From: Epiperipatus broadwayi
Taxonomy: Eukaryota; Onychophora; Udeonychophora; Euonychophora; Peripatidae
NCBI GenBank assembly: GCA_028023455.1
Contig: JAQFVV010006711.1
Location: 188,001 to 252,000 of the forward strand
Direction: 5' to 3'
Length of the DNA stretch: 64,000 nt
Every line of letters begins with the position of its first letter. The first letter of the stretch is position 1. The notes beneath the pieces were generated by a model. That model was not told the origin of the DNA, did no database searches, and was given only the letters and a program-made list of their open reading frames with translations. Shown here in pieces: positions 49,965 to 59,400 of this stretch. A program made the position numbers and the translations under genes.

Positions 49965-50551
49965 ACTCATTCACGGCATTGCAGTTTCGATATACTGCCA
50001 TTTCATATCGCCTTTCTAAAGCGTACCACGTGTTCCTTTACTTAATTTTATTATTCTATATATCACTCCGCCTCTGCATTATCTTCATAATTCACTCTCA
50101 AATAAATGTTTGCCCTTAGTCATAAAATAAATATTTTAATTAAATAAATATATGTCCGCCGCTACTCTTAAATCTTACTTTAGACTCTTGCATTGCAAAG
50201 GTATAAATCCCTCCAGGCATGCATTAGAAATACTTACTTGAGAATTTTAGGTAGCTAGATTACGCCTTCAAATAAGTGAATTTCTTTTGTAAACATTACA
50301 GTATCGGAAATACCGCTACGGAAGTCCTCAATATAAAATGATGTCTAAATAAATAAATGTATTCTTTAAAATATAATCATGTCGTAAATCCTGCTACTGA
50401 AGCTTTTAATCCACAAAATATTATTAGTAAATGATTGTTTTATTAAAATGTATTAATAAATAATTTTAAACTATACGTCTGCAGTTACGTTTCGTTTATT
50501 TGATACCCATTCTGTATAATATTTCCTCGATTATGTAAATATGAATGTTTA

Positions 50552-50805
50552 ATTAATATTAGTTTGATTATTGGCTAACTCGAGAATAAAATCATGAATC
50601 TCTTGCATATCCCTGACCACCATGCCTAAGGAAATATTTACTAATGTCGCATCAGATGCGTTGTTTCGTGGATTGTATTGTGGAACCGATAAACTATGTT
50701 CGAACTCAGTAACACGGGTGGCTTCACTACCTCGATGGTGCTGCTGTTCTGTGTGGTGGTCGAACTCTGCACTATGTTTACGAGTCACACGTTTTCTGAC
50801 TGTTA
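50552..50805 (-). other. Antisense open frame at the 5' LTR 3' end
   Basis: A minus-strand open frame crosses the LTR boundary and ends at 50549. It carries balanced, protein-like residues such as TRVTEFEHSLSVPQYNPRN and VVRDMQEIHDFILELANN. The same frame is open in the 3' LTR (58835-59074). Between copies I count four amino-acid changes and one silent change, so there is no sign of purifying selection. The function is unknown. Confidence 0.35.
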
Positions 50806-50831
50806 CATAGTAAATTTTTTTTTTTAGCGTT

Positions 50832-50852
50832 TGGCGCTTTCCAACGTGGAGC
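50832..50852 (+). other. Primer binding site, lysine tRNA type
   Basis: tggcgctttccaacgtggag begins with TGG (complement of tRNA CCA) and resembles the lysine-type site tggcgcccaacgtgg with three extra bases. It lies 24 bases after the LTR end, farther than usual. Confidence 0.6.
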
Positions 50853-50865
50853 TTTCGATACAAAA

Positions 50866-51629
50866 AAACCCATATATACCCTGAGCAAAATATAATGCAT
50901 ATAAATTTCTTTTAGCGTTCGTTACTCGAGTTAGCTAATTATTCTATATATATACGATTTTGTTTTGATAAAAATAATGGAAAAAAAATAAATCGAGTGA
51001 AATAATGTGGGTTGAGTAAATGAAAGGACAGCAGGCGTAATAACAAATTTAAGGAAAGCAGGGATTTAAGAAGGAATGAAAATACTTGGATCTCATGAAA
51101 TATTTTTTTATATATATATATGTCAAAAAAAAAAAGTAATCAGTCGCTAAATGAGAAAGCAGATAGCATTGTATAATTTATTAAAACACCGTTATATATA
51201 TATAGCATAGACAGCAGAAGCTTGTTATATATGTTAATAGTAAATATAAACCCATATATACCCTGAGCAAAATATAATGCATATAAATTTCTTTTAGCGT
51301 TCGTTACTCGAGTTAGCTAATTATTCTATATATATACGATTTTGTTTTGATAAAAATAATGGAAAAAAAATAAATCGAGTGAAATAATGTGGGTTGAGTA
51401 AATGAAAGGACAGCAGGCGTAATAACAAATTTAAGGAAAGCAGGGATTTAAGAAGGAACGAAAATACTCGGATCTCATGAAATATTTTTATATATATATA
51501 TGTCAAAAAAAAAAAAGTAATCAGTCGCTAAATGAGAAAGCAGATAGCATTGTATAATTTATTAAAACACCGTTATATATATATAGCATAGACAGCAGAA
51601 GCTTGTTATATATGTTAATAGTAAATATT
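50866..51629. repeat. 382-bp tandem duplication in the leader
   Basis: Copies 50866-51247 and 51248-51629 are nearly identical (offset 382) and begin aaacccatatataccctgag. A shorter degenerate echo (catagacagcag) follows at 51654-51665. It lies between the primer binding site and gag and is non-coding. Confidence 0.9.
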
Positions 51630-51847
51630 TTGTTAAAGTACAAATATATATATCATAGACAGCAGTGGTTTATTATACGCGTTACCAGTAGTTCGCTATA
51701 ATATATATGTTAAATATGTTAAAGGCAGCAATATAGAGATAGGGCAATGTAGAGTAGGTGAGGGCAGCGAGAGTGTTATAGGGCCAATATACTGGTGGGG
51801 AGTAGTCAAATGCTAGTAGTATAAAATAAATAAATCATATTAAGAAA

Positions 51848-52781
51848 ATGGAATCAGAAAAGATTGATATACAGCAAGTAGATTTATCTGAAGCTTTGGA
51901 GTCGACACCCGAGCGAAGGGAAGCTCCGCAACAATACAGAGGATCAATGGACTTTAATTTCAAGTTCATGGAGGAAATACTCAGACAGAATATGCAAGAA
52001 ATGAAGGAAATGTATGAGGTGGAAATGAGAAAAAGAAGAGATGAAGAATCAAAACAGAGACAGGAAGAAGAAAAGATAAGAGTTAGAGAGTATCAGGAAA
52101 TTCAAAAATTTGTCTTGAGAGAGTTAGGAATGATAGCAAACGAATATAGAGTAACCCAAGCCAATAAAGAGGGGGGAAATATAAGGACAAGGGAGGTTAG
52201 ACCTCAAAGCTACTTAGGAAAGATTATTCAGATAAAAATCTTTAGAGGAGAGACAGGAGAAAATCCTCAAATCCACTTAGAGAGCTTACAAAGTTTTTTT
52301 CATGTGCATAAGGCAGAAGCAGGTGAACAGATAGCTATTGCCAGTTACCATTTACAGGGCTATGCCAAAGACTGGTGGGATATGGTGAAATGGAAACCTA
52401 AAACTATAGAGAAGTACACAGATGCATTAATGAAACAATATTGGAGTGACAAGCATCAAATTGGTATCTACAACACGCTCTGTCATGAAAAATACGGAGC
52501 AATACCCCGAGAAACACATGCTCAGTTTTTCCTCCGCCAAGCAAACCGATTTAAATCTCACGACGTTCGCATTGGCAGATAGACATATCATTGGAACAAT
52601 TCAACAAAATATGCCAGTAACTACCCAAAAGCTGATGATCGGAAGTTGTGTCAAAGACATTGAAGAGATGGGAGAATTTCTTGCAGTTTTAGATGATAGC
52701 CATTGGTCTAAAAGTCTAGTAGATCATGAATGGAAGCAGGAGACCAGACAACAGCAATCAGCAACTACTAGCAATCAGTGA
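51848..52781 (+). pseudogene. gag: gag (capsid polyprotein), frameshifted
   Basis: The first ATG of the long internal frame is at 51848, after a purine-rich context. The first 244 codons contain a charged, predicted coiled-coil stretch at residues about 45-95 (many E, K, R, Q) and a retrotransposon gag core at about 128-215 with IKIFRGETGENPQIHLESL, an F..H and a YHLQGYAKDWWDM motif. The frame stops at 52580-52582. Gag-like sequence continues in another frame (ALADRHIIGTIQQ onward) to 52781, so an indel lies at about 52550-52575. No CCHC zinc knuckle is visible after the capsid region, which is either absent or decayed. The next frame (protease) overlaps the last 56 bases. Confidence 0.85.
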
Positions 52782-53274
52782 GAAAGAAAGAAACCAAATG
52801 GCAATTCGATCAAGCGGGACTTCAGTAAAAGATTACCAGTACCAGCATTCATCTTGCCAGCAGCTGAAAGTAGTGGAGATGACTAACATAATGTCAGTCA
52901 TCCAGGAAGAGGATCCCATTTGGGGAGTTCAGATTGGCCCTTGCCCAATTATTAATACAAGAATCAGGGCCTCAGTTGCACAAATTCTTCTTGACACAGG
53001 CAGCCAGATTTCCTGTGTTTCTAGAGAGGGGTTAACAAATTACGAGAAACATGGACTCATACCCAGGCTTCCCGCTCGCCCAATCCAAATGAAGCTGGCT
53101 GATGGGAGGACGACCAGAACTGAAAACTATCAAGTCTGGTTGGAAATATCGATAGGAGAAGCCAATGCAGGACATGCCTTCTTAGTGATAAAAGGACTAA
53201 TTCAGGACATGATAATTGGGTCCGACTTCTTAACCCAACATGAATGTATCCTGGACTATAAAAAAAGATACTAA
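52726..53274 (+). pseudogene. pol: Retroviral-type aspartic protease domain of pol
   Basis: The aspartic protease active site LLDTGSQISCVS is at residues 88-99 of this frame (D at 52993). It is followed by the usual flap region (MKLADGRTTRTENYQVWLEI) and IIGSDFLTQHECILDY, equivalent to the ILG(S/M)DFL motif. The catalytic Asp-Thr-Gly is intact. The frame ends at 53272-53274 in an A-rich run (seven A at 53260-53266), while the RT frame continues one phase away. In gypsy elements protease and RT are normally one frame, so an indel in this homopolymer is the likely break. The 5' end of this frame overlaps gag in another phase, which may be original or a second lesion. Confidence 0.88.
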
Positions 53275-54872
53275 TTTTCCAGCAGAAGCAGATTAGTTTT
53301 GATACAAATAAACAAACTGAAGAAATCCAATTAAGATGTCTGGAGGCCATTCCTGATGAAGATATCCAAGAGAAAATTATGGGATCATCGTTAGACAAAA
53401 TAGAGGACCGATTCCAGTTACAAAAATTACTTACGGAAAATCGTACAATATTTTCTCAGGTCCCAGGTGAAATTAGTGATTACGTCCATCAGATACAAGT
53501 AAAAGAAGAGATGCATTTCCAGACCCGCACATACCCTATCCCATTTCAGTATCAAGAAAAGGTGAATGCTCAAATTAAGCAGATGATTGACTGGGGTGTA
53601 ATTGAAAAGGGGTCATCACCCTATAGTAACCCGTTAGTCGTGGTCAAAAAGAAAGATGGAACCATACGATTGTGTCTCGATGCTAGGACATTAAACAACA
53701 TTACTATACCTGAGCGGGACATCCCACCACCCATCCAAGAAACGTTTATCAAGTTGACTGCTAAGAATATTTTCTCTACCCTTGACCTAACTGCCAGTTA
53801 CTGGCAAATAGCTCTCCACCCCCAGGATTGAAAATATACCACGTTCAGATACAATGGGCAAACCCACATGTTTAAGAGAGTACCTTTTGGGCTGATAAAT
53901 AGCGGGGCTGGCCTCATGAGGTGTTTGGACCAAGTATTGTCAGAAAAGTTAAAAAAAAAATTGGTATGTTATGTAGACGATGTAGTAGTTGCGTCAAGAG
54001 ACATTGGAGAATATCTGGAGGATTTAAAACAATTTTTCAATGAGTGCACCCAGAAAAATATAACTGTTAATTTAAAAAAAAGTTTTTTCGCATTGAGGGA
54101 GATTTCCTTTTTAGGCCATATTGTAAATGGTCAAGGAATTAGGGCTCACCCTGACAAGGTCACAGCTATTGAAAATTTCCCTAGGCCCACAAACTGAAAA
54201 CAAGTTCGATCATTTCTGGGCCTTTGCAATTACTATCACAAGTTTTACCCCCATTTTGCCAAAGATACATCATCACTAGCAGAATTGATAAGACCTCACC
54301 ACCGATGGGAATGGACGAAGACCCATGAAGAAGACTTCAGTCGAGTAAAGAGAAGATTTTTAGAGACTGTGATGTTACACTACCCTGATTTTACCTGTCC
54401 CTTTTATTTGCAGACTGATAGCAGTCAGAAAGGATTGGGCGTGGTTCTATTTCAAGTCAACCAAGAAGGCCAACACCAAATACTATATTGTAGCAGCCAT
54501 ACTCTGAAAGGAGCCAAAAAGAACTACACAGTGATGGAACAAGAGGCACTAGCAATCGTGTGGTCATGTAATAAGTTCAAGCAGATGTTGCTGGGTTCAG
54601 AAGTGATTATCATTACTGACCACCGGTGTCTCAAATTCCTAAATAAAAGTTACCTGAACAATGACCGCCTCATTAGATGGAGTCTTTCACTTCAAAGATT
54701 TCATTATAAAGTCGTCTACTGCCCTGGGCCTGAAAATACAGTGGCCGATATATTAAGTCGACATCCTATAGAACTGGGGCCACACAACCCCTTAATAAGT
54801 GATCAGCCATTGGTAATTGCAGCAACAGTACTGGACCAGGAGATGGAACACAAGTTAAGGAACCTTCAACAT
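53262..54872 (+). pseudogene. pol: Reverse transcriptase and RNase H domains of pol
   Basis: One phase runs from about 53262, with in-frame TGA codons at 53829, 54195 and 54873. RT motifs in order: SNPLVVVKKKDGTIRLCLDA, STLDLTASYWQ (first catalytic Asp at 53784), VPFGLINSGAG, YVDD at 53970-53981 (two catalytic Asp), and FLGHIVNGQGI. RNase H motifs: YLQTDSSQKGLG (Asp at 54417), MEQEALAIVWS (Glu), TDHRCLKFL (Asp), and ADILSRHP. All catalytic residues seen are intact, so the damage is limited to the stops and the upstream frameshift. The context of each stop would suit arginine, consistent with CGA to TGA change. Confidence 0.93.
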
Positions 54873-54875
54873 TGA

Positions 54876-56075
54876 CAAGAGCAGCAACCGCTATATAAAA
54901 AGCTTATCCAAATTGTACAACAGCAAGGAAATCCTATACAAGGCTGCTCAACATCTCGAGGAAAGAAGCTATACCGGATAAGAAATGAGTTGCTTCAGCA
55001 GCAGATTGTGGGAGATAAAATTTACTGAAAAATCTTGGTACCACCTGACCTCAGAAACTGTCTCATCATGTATATGCATGGCTTAGTAGGACCCTATGGC
55101 CCTAGAAAAACAGAAGAAGCTATAAGACGACAATTTCACTGGCCAAAGCTATATGAAGATGTGATGGATACCCTCAAGAAATGTGGTATTTGTGCAAGAG
55201 ATAAACCACCAAATAGAACCTTTAGTGGAGTAGGTGCCTCTATCATCCCATCCGCACCAAATGAAATACTTGCGATCGATCACTATGGCCCATTGCCATC
55301 CTACCGTAGATTCCGTTACTTACTTGTAACTTATGATCTATTCTCAAAATATGCTTGGGCCTATCCTGTGATGTGAGCAGATTCCTGTTGCGCAATTCTA
55401 GTGTTACAAAAATGTCAATTCGTCAAGATTGGAAAACCGATCACCATCCTCTCGGACCACGGATCGGCCTTTACATCTCAAGAATGGAAGACTTGGTTGA
55501 GGCAGCAGAATGTTAAACATATTCTGACCTCAATTCGAAATCCTCAGTCTAACCCATGTGAAAGGGTTATGAAGGAAATAAACCGACTATTTAGGACCCA
55601 TGTTAACCAAAATCAAAGAAGCTGGGTAAATCAAACTGAAAAGATTTTTCAATATATCAATGGAACCATCAATGAGGCCACTGGCATGACACCAACACGT
55701 TTGCATTTTGGTAAAGCGGACTCATTACTGATCAACACGCCATTACCCATGGATGAACGTGAAATCAATATTGAAACTGACAGACGCAAGGCACACCGCT
55801 GCCTTACAGAAAGGGCAGAACGGAAATTACGAGCAGATCGGAGAAGCCAACATTTCCAGGTTGGGAACTATGTTTGGGTACGGAACTCTCAACAAAGTAA
55901 CCGAGATAAAAGAGTATATAAAAAGTTCTTTCCTTTGTACCGGGGACCCTTTATAATTGATCGCACATGTGGTCCAAATGCATATTTATTAAAAGATGGA
56001 GATACCATAAAAGGGACTTATAATGCCCGTAATCTCAAACCATGTAGGTATTATTCACCTGACCCGGGATTGTAA
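54876..56075 (+). pseudogene. pol: Integrase domain of pol
   Basis: Continues the RT phase, with in-frame TGA codons at 55026 and 55374. The N-terminal zinc-binding region keeps one His (MHGLVG) and the CGIC pair, but the position of the second His is a Tyr (PYGPRKT). The catalytic core has LAIDHYGP (Asp at 55278), TILSDHGSAF (Asp at 55455) and NPCERVMKEI (Glu at 55560), with 34 residues between the last two. The C-terminal part includes GNYVWVRN and YRGPFIIDRTCGPNAYLL, a GPY/F module, then ends at TAA/TGT context 56073-56075. No chromodomain is visible. The tyrosine in the zinc region would probably weaken the fold even without the stops. Confidence 0.92.
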
Positions 56076-56524
56076 AAATATTAGACTATTAGGACGGTTA
56101 TTAAACGTATATGAAAATATTAAAATGAACTTGACATAATGAACTTGGTTGAATGGATTGTACTTTAGTCAAATAGGGTTTTAGATAGAAATTATTGTTT
56201 TAATTACTATTACTCTTTAAAATTTTTTTTATATTATACTAACTAATCCTGTTCTAAGAATTTTTTTTATATATATATACATTCAGTTTAACTAATTATT
56301 ACTATGATTTTAACCAGACACGGCCAAATTAGGCCATTTTAATTAAACTATAAATTCTAGATCCGGGTATATAAATTGTTCGTTGCTTCATGTAATCTCT
56401 GCTTTCTATATTTCAATATATCTGTAAAAACAATAATAATGTTTTCGTCTTTAAATTATGTAATGTAAAATTTTTTTCTCTTTCTTGCCTCCTTTGTTTT
56501 TCCTTAATTGTTCATGGGAAGTAC
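56076..56524. other. 3' untranslated region of the gypsy element
   Basis: AT-rich and non-coding between the integrase stop and the polypurine tract. No envelope-like frame was found. Confidence 0.75.
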
Positions 56525-56531
56525 GGGGAAA
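56516..56531 (+). promoter_or_regulatory. Polypurine tract
   Basis: gggaagtacggggaaa lies immediately before the 3' LTR, the place where plus-strand DNA synthesis is primed. It is interrupted by two pyrimidines, so the effective tract may be only ggggaaa. Confidence 0.7.
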
Positions 56532-58032
56532 TGAAACAGTAAGATTCATATTCGAATCTTAAGTTTCACTTTTTTCTGTCGTCTCTCACTGACCGGTCTA
56601 TCCCGCCCAAATTTAAACTTTTTGGTATCGAATTGTGTGTGTAACAATATTAAAAATGTATAAGTATATGTAGAATTCAGCATAAACACGCACACATTTC
56701 GATCTCAAATTAAAGGCAATAAATAGGGATAAAATAATATAATTTAGATTTCTTTTAGCTATATAATTTTTGTATAATTTTAATCATTTATTTTGGATTA
56801 TAAAGTTCATATTTATTGCTTTGTTTAAATTTTGTTTAATAATAATTCTAAAAAAATCTGATGTAATATTTAATTAAAAGTTAAAATAATCTTATGTTCC
56901 CTTTTTGTCTTTGAAATTTAAAAGCATCGGTCAGTCATAGATAATAGATTAATTAAAGAAAAATTCCCCAAAATGTAATTAGTAAATGTAAAATGTAAAC
57001 AATAGAACGGCAGCTTTCTTTAATTAAAACCAACAAAATGCATTGATTATCCTCAGGGCAGATTAAGTAGAACCTAAAAATACCTTAACAAAAATGTGAA
57101 AGATCAAGATAAGAAAAGAGGCCATCTTAGACTTGCTGGAGACATTCACTTCAACTTTAGCTTTGCTCTCGATCACTGAGCGTCTCCAAAATATAAAAAT
57201 AAATTGTTCCTGCCAAGGTATGACTGAGTAAAAGCACCTAGATTATTCTCCATTGGGAGATGGCCTATTGGATGCTGAACTTTCCATTGCCCATCATAAA
57301 TTCACCATGAAGATCTGCTGCCTGAAATAAATGAGAATGCTGCTGCTGTGAAAGTAAATGAAATATCTAAATACAAGAAAGAATTGCCACTCGTGAACTT
57401 TTTGCTGCTAAACTAATGGAATCAGAAAACTTTTTATAAAACAGGTACCTGTCTGTGTTCAAACTCTAGAGTACTCTAATAACATGCTATAGCTCTTCTT
57501 CATATTACTTATCTAAATTGTAAAAACTACCATTTGTATAACTAAATTGAATAATTAACTTAATGTGTAAATTTCTCTAATAATCTAGCTTACCTCATTC
57601 TATCTTTCTTGGGTGCGTATTTCTAAAATCTACATTTTATCTATATTTATTATTTAATTATTGCATGCTCATAATTGTTCTATTTTCAAAGTTTAAATCT
57701 ATGATCGCTTGAAACAGTGAATGCGTGTCAAATTTTCATTAATATTTACTTTCATAAATAACTTAACTTTCATATAAATCAACACGCATTCAATGCATCG
57801 TTTATTGTAATGCAGGGTCTACTACTTCGCAAATGGCTGGCGTATTAGTTGTAATAATCCCCAGTTTATATATGTTTTGCATTTATTAAATCTTAATGAA
57901 TAATTCCATAAAATTACATTTCTTTGAGAGTCGCCAAAGTTCTTTAGTAAAAGTTGATAATGTAGGGCGAGTTAGAAATCTATTTAAATCTTATCATAAT
58001 CGTTTATACATTATACATGTGTTACGTTTTAG

Positions 58033-58251
58033 AGACGCGATGATCCATTCCGCCGTGAAATTTCCGGATTCTTCAGGGTTGAAATTAACCCCAGTCATCC
58101 TACACAAGCGGACATAATGGGTGCTCCCGTAGGATTTGACGTCATGCAGCCAGCCGGCAAACTGCGACACGGACTGCTTGTCCCTGGTTATGCTTATGTG
58201 ACACCTTACTTCGTCGGGCCGATGGCAGAGACCAGCTCGACATTCTTATAA
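58033..58251 (+). other. Exon-like open frame inside the 3' LTR
   Basis: Counterpart of 49743-49964, one codon shorter, still open from the acceptor-like ttttag to TAA at 58249-58251. It is unrecognised, and several of its differences are C to T at CpG. Confidence 0.4.
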
Positions 58252-58834
58252 ACTCATTCACGGCATTGCAGTTTCGATATATTGCCATTTCATATCGCCT
58301 TTCTAAAGCATACCACGTGTTCCTTTACTTAATTTTATTATTCTCTATATCACTCCTCCTCTGCATTATCTTCATAATTCACTCTCAAATAAATGTTGCC
58401 CTTAGTCATAAAACAAATATTTTAATTAAATAAATATATGTCTGCCGCTACTCTTAAATCTTACTTTAAACTCTTGCATTGCAAAGGTATAAATCCCTCC
58501 AGGCATGCATTAGAAATACTTACTCGAGAATTTTAGGTAGCTAGATTACGCCTTCAAATAAGTGAATTTCTTTTGTAAACATTACAGTATCGGAAATACC
58601 GCTACTGAAGTCCTCAATATAAAATAATGTCTAAATAAATAAATGTATTCTTTAAAATATAATCATGTCGTAAATCCCGCTGCTGAAGCTTTTAATCCAC
58701 AAAATATTATTAGTAAATGATTGTTTTATTAAAATGTATTAATAAATAATTTTAAACTATACGTCTGCAGTTATGTTTCATTTATTTGATACCCATTCTA
58801 TATAATATTTCCTCGATTATGTAAATATGAATGT

Positions 58835-59074
58835 TTAATTAATATTAGTTTGATTATTGGCTAACTCGAGAATAAAATCATGAATCTCTTGCATATCCCT
58901 GACCACCGTGCCTAAGGAAATATTTACTAATGTCGCATCAGATGTGTTGTTTCGTGGATTGTATTGTGGAACCGATAAACTATGTTCGAATTCAGTAACA
59001 CGGGTGGCTTCACTACCTCGATGGTGCTGCTGTTGTGTGTGGTGGTCGAACTTTGCACTATGTTTACGAGTCAC
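58835..59074 (-). other. Antisense open frame in the 3' LTR
   Basis: Counterpart of the minus-strand frame in the 5' LTR, 79 codons from the first methionine, sharing VVRDMQEIHDFILELANN. Possibly a relic coding segment or chance. Confidence 0.35.
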
Positions 59075-59092
59075 ACGTTTTCTGACTGTTAA

Positions 59093-59263
59093 ATGTGTGG
59101 GAGATGATAATCTGGACCAACTGATGAGTGCTGGTTTAGCATGAAATACGTTTATTGGTGATTATTTATCTTTTCTACATGTGTGTGGTCATGTGTATCA
59201 GTTGTATGAGATAGTGTGGGTGATTGAAGGGTGCTTGCAAATCTGAGTTCAAATCCTCTATAC
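59093..59263. mobile_element. Family A element, right part
   Basis: Continues the repeat interrupted at 48229: atgtgtgggagatgataatc, then the ribozyme, then the inverted end (gatagtgtgggtgattgaag is the complement of the left-end words) and caaatcctctata at 59251-59262. Confidence 0.75.
59102..59171 (+). ncRNA. Hammerhead ribozyme, type I (family A, best core)
   Basis: Core CTGATGA at 59121-59127, stem II GTGCT/AGCAT with loop GGTTT (59128-59142), GAAA at 59143-59146, short AT stem III with one mismatch, H17 = A at 59154. Stem I: CCAA (59117-59120) with TTGG (59155-59158), a GGA bulge, then AGATGATAATCT (59102-59113) with GATTATTTATCTT. All core bases are intact. The gypsy 3' LTR ends 9 bp before stem I. 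Confidence 0.72.
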
Positions 59264-59341
59264 TTTTAATAAATGTTATAAGTTGTATTTATCCAAGTAA
59301 TATGTTTATATATTTATCTCACTTCTGCACATATATCCATG

Positions 59342-59383
<42 letters not shown>

Positions 59384-59400
59384 CATCATCATCATCATCT
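59342..59400. repeat. (AAT)n/(CAT)n microsatellite
   Basis: About thirteen AAT units followed by six CAT units. Confidence 0.95.

Larger units (their letters stand above)
48230..50807 (+). repeat. 5' LTR (2578 bp)
   Basis: Starts tgaaacag and ends gttaca, giving TG...CA termini with an imperfect inverted end. It aligns over its full length to 56532-59092. Differences from the 3' LTR include a 7-bp segment near 49226, a GCT triplet near 49031, and three bases (aac) near 49851. It is unusually long for a gypsy LTR and richer in CpG than the surrounding DNA between about 49740 and 49960. An AATAAA-like signal lies near 50100. Confidence 0.93.
48230..59092 (+). mobile_element. Ty3/gypsy LTR retrotransposon, 10.9 kb, defective
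   Basis: Two direct LTRs (48230-50807, 56532-59092) flank a leader, gag and pol with the order protease, RT, RNase H, integrase, which defines Ty3/gypsy. A 4-bp duplication atgt lies at 48226-48229 and 59093-59096. The host DNA is a family A repeat that reads continuously across the empty site. The LTRs differ by scattered substitutions and several small indels, so the insertion is not recent. All coding domains are interrupted by frameshifts or stops, so the copy cannot move by itself. No envelope gene is present. Confidence 0.95.
56532..59092 (+). repeat. 3' LTR (2561 bp)
   Basis: Full-length partner of 48230-50807, starting tgaaacag and ending gttaa, with the final ca reduced to a. It is flanked on the right by atgt and then by the rest of the family A repeat. 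Confidence 0.93.

Noticed and set aside
53257-53274. Programmed -1 frameshift between protease and RT at an A run
   Set aside because: The heptamer phase is wrong for a classical X XXY YYZ slip (a T precedes the first in-frame AAA), and gypsy protease and RT are normally one frame. A homopolymer indel is simpler.
53829-55376. TGA reassigned as a sense codon, making pol functional
   Set aside because: Frameshifts in gag and at 53260-53274 also break the element, a TAG interrupts a hAT relic, and arginine CGA decay explains the contexts. Nothing else in the window suggests an altered code.
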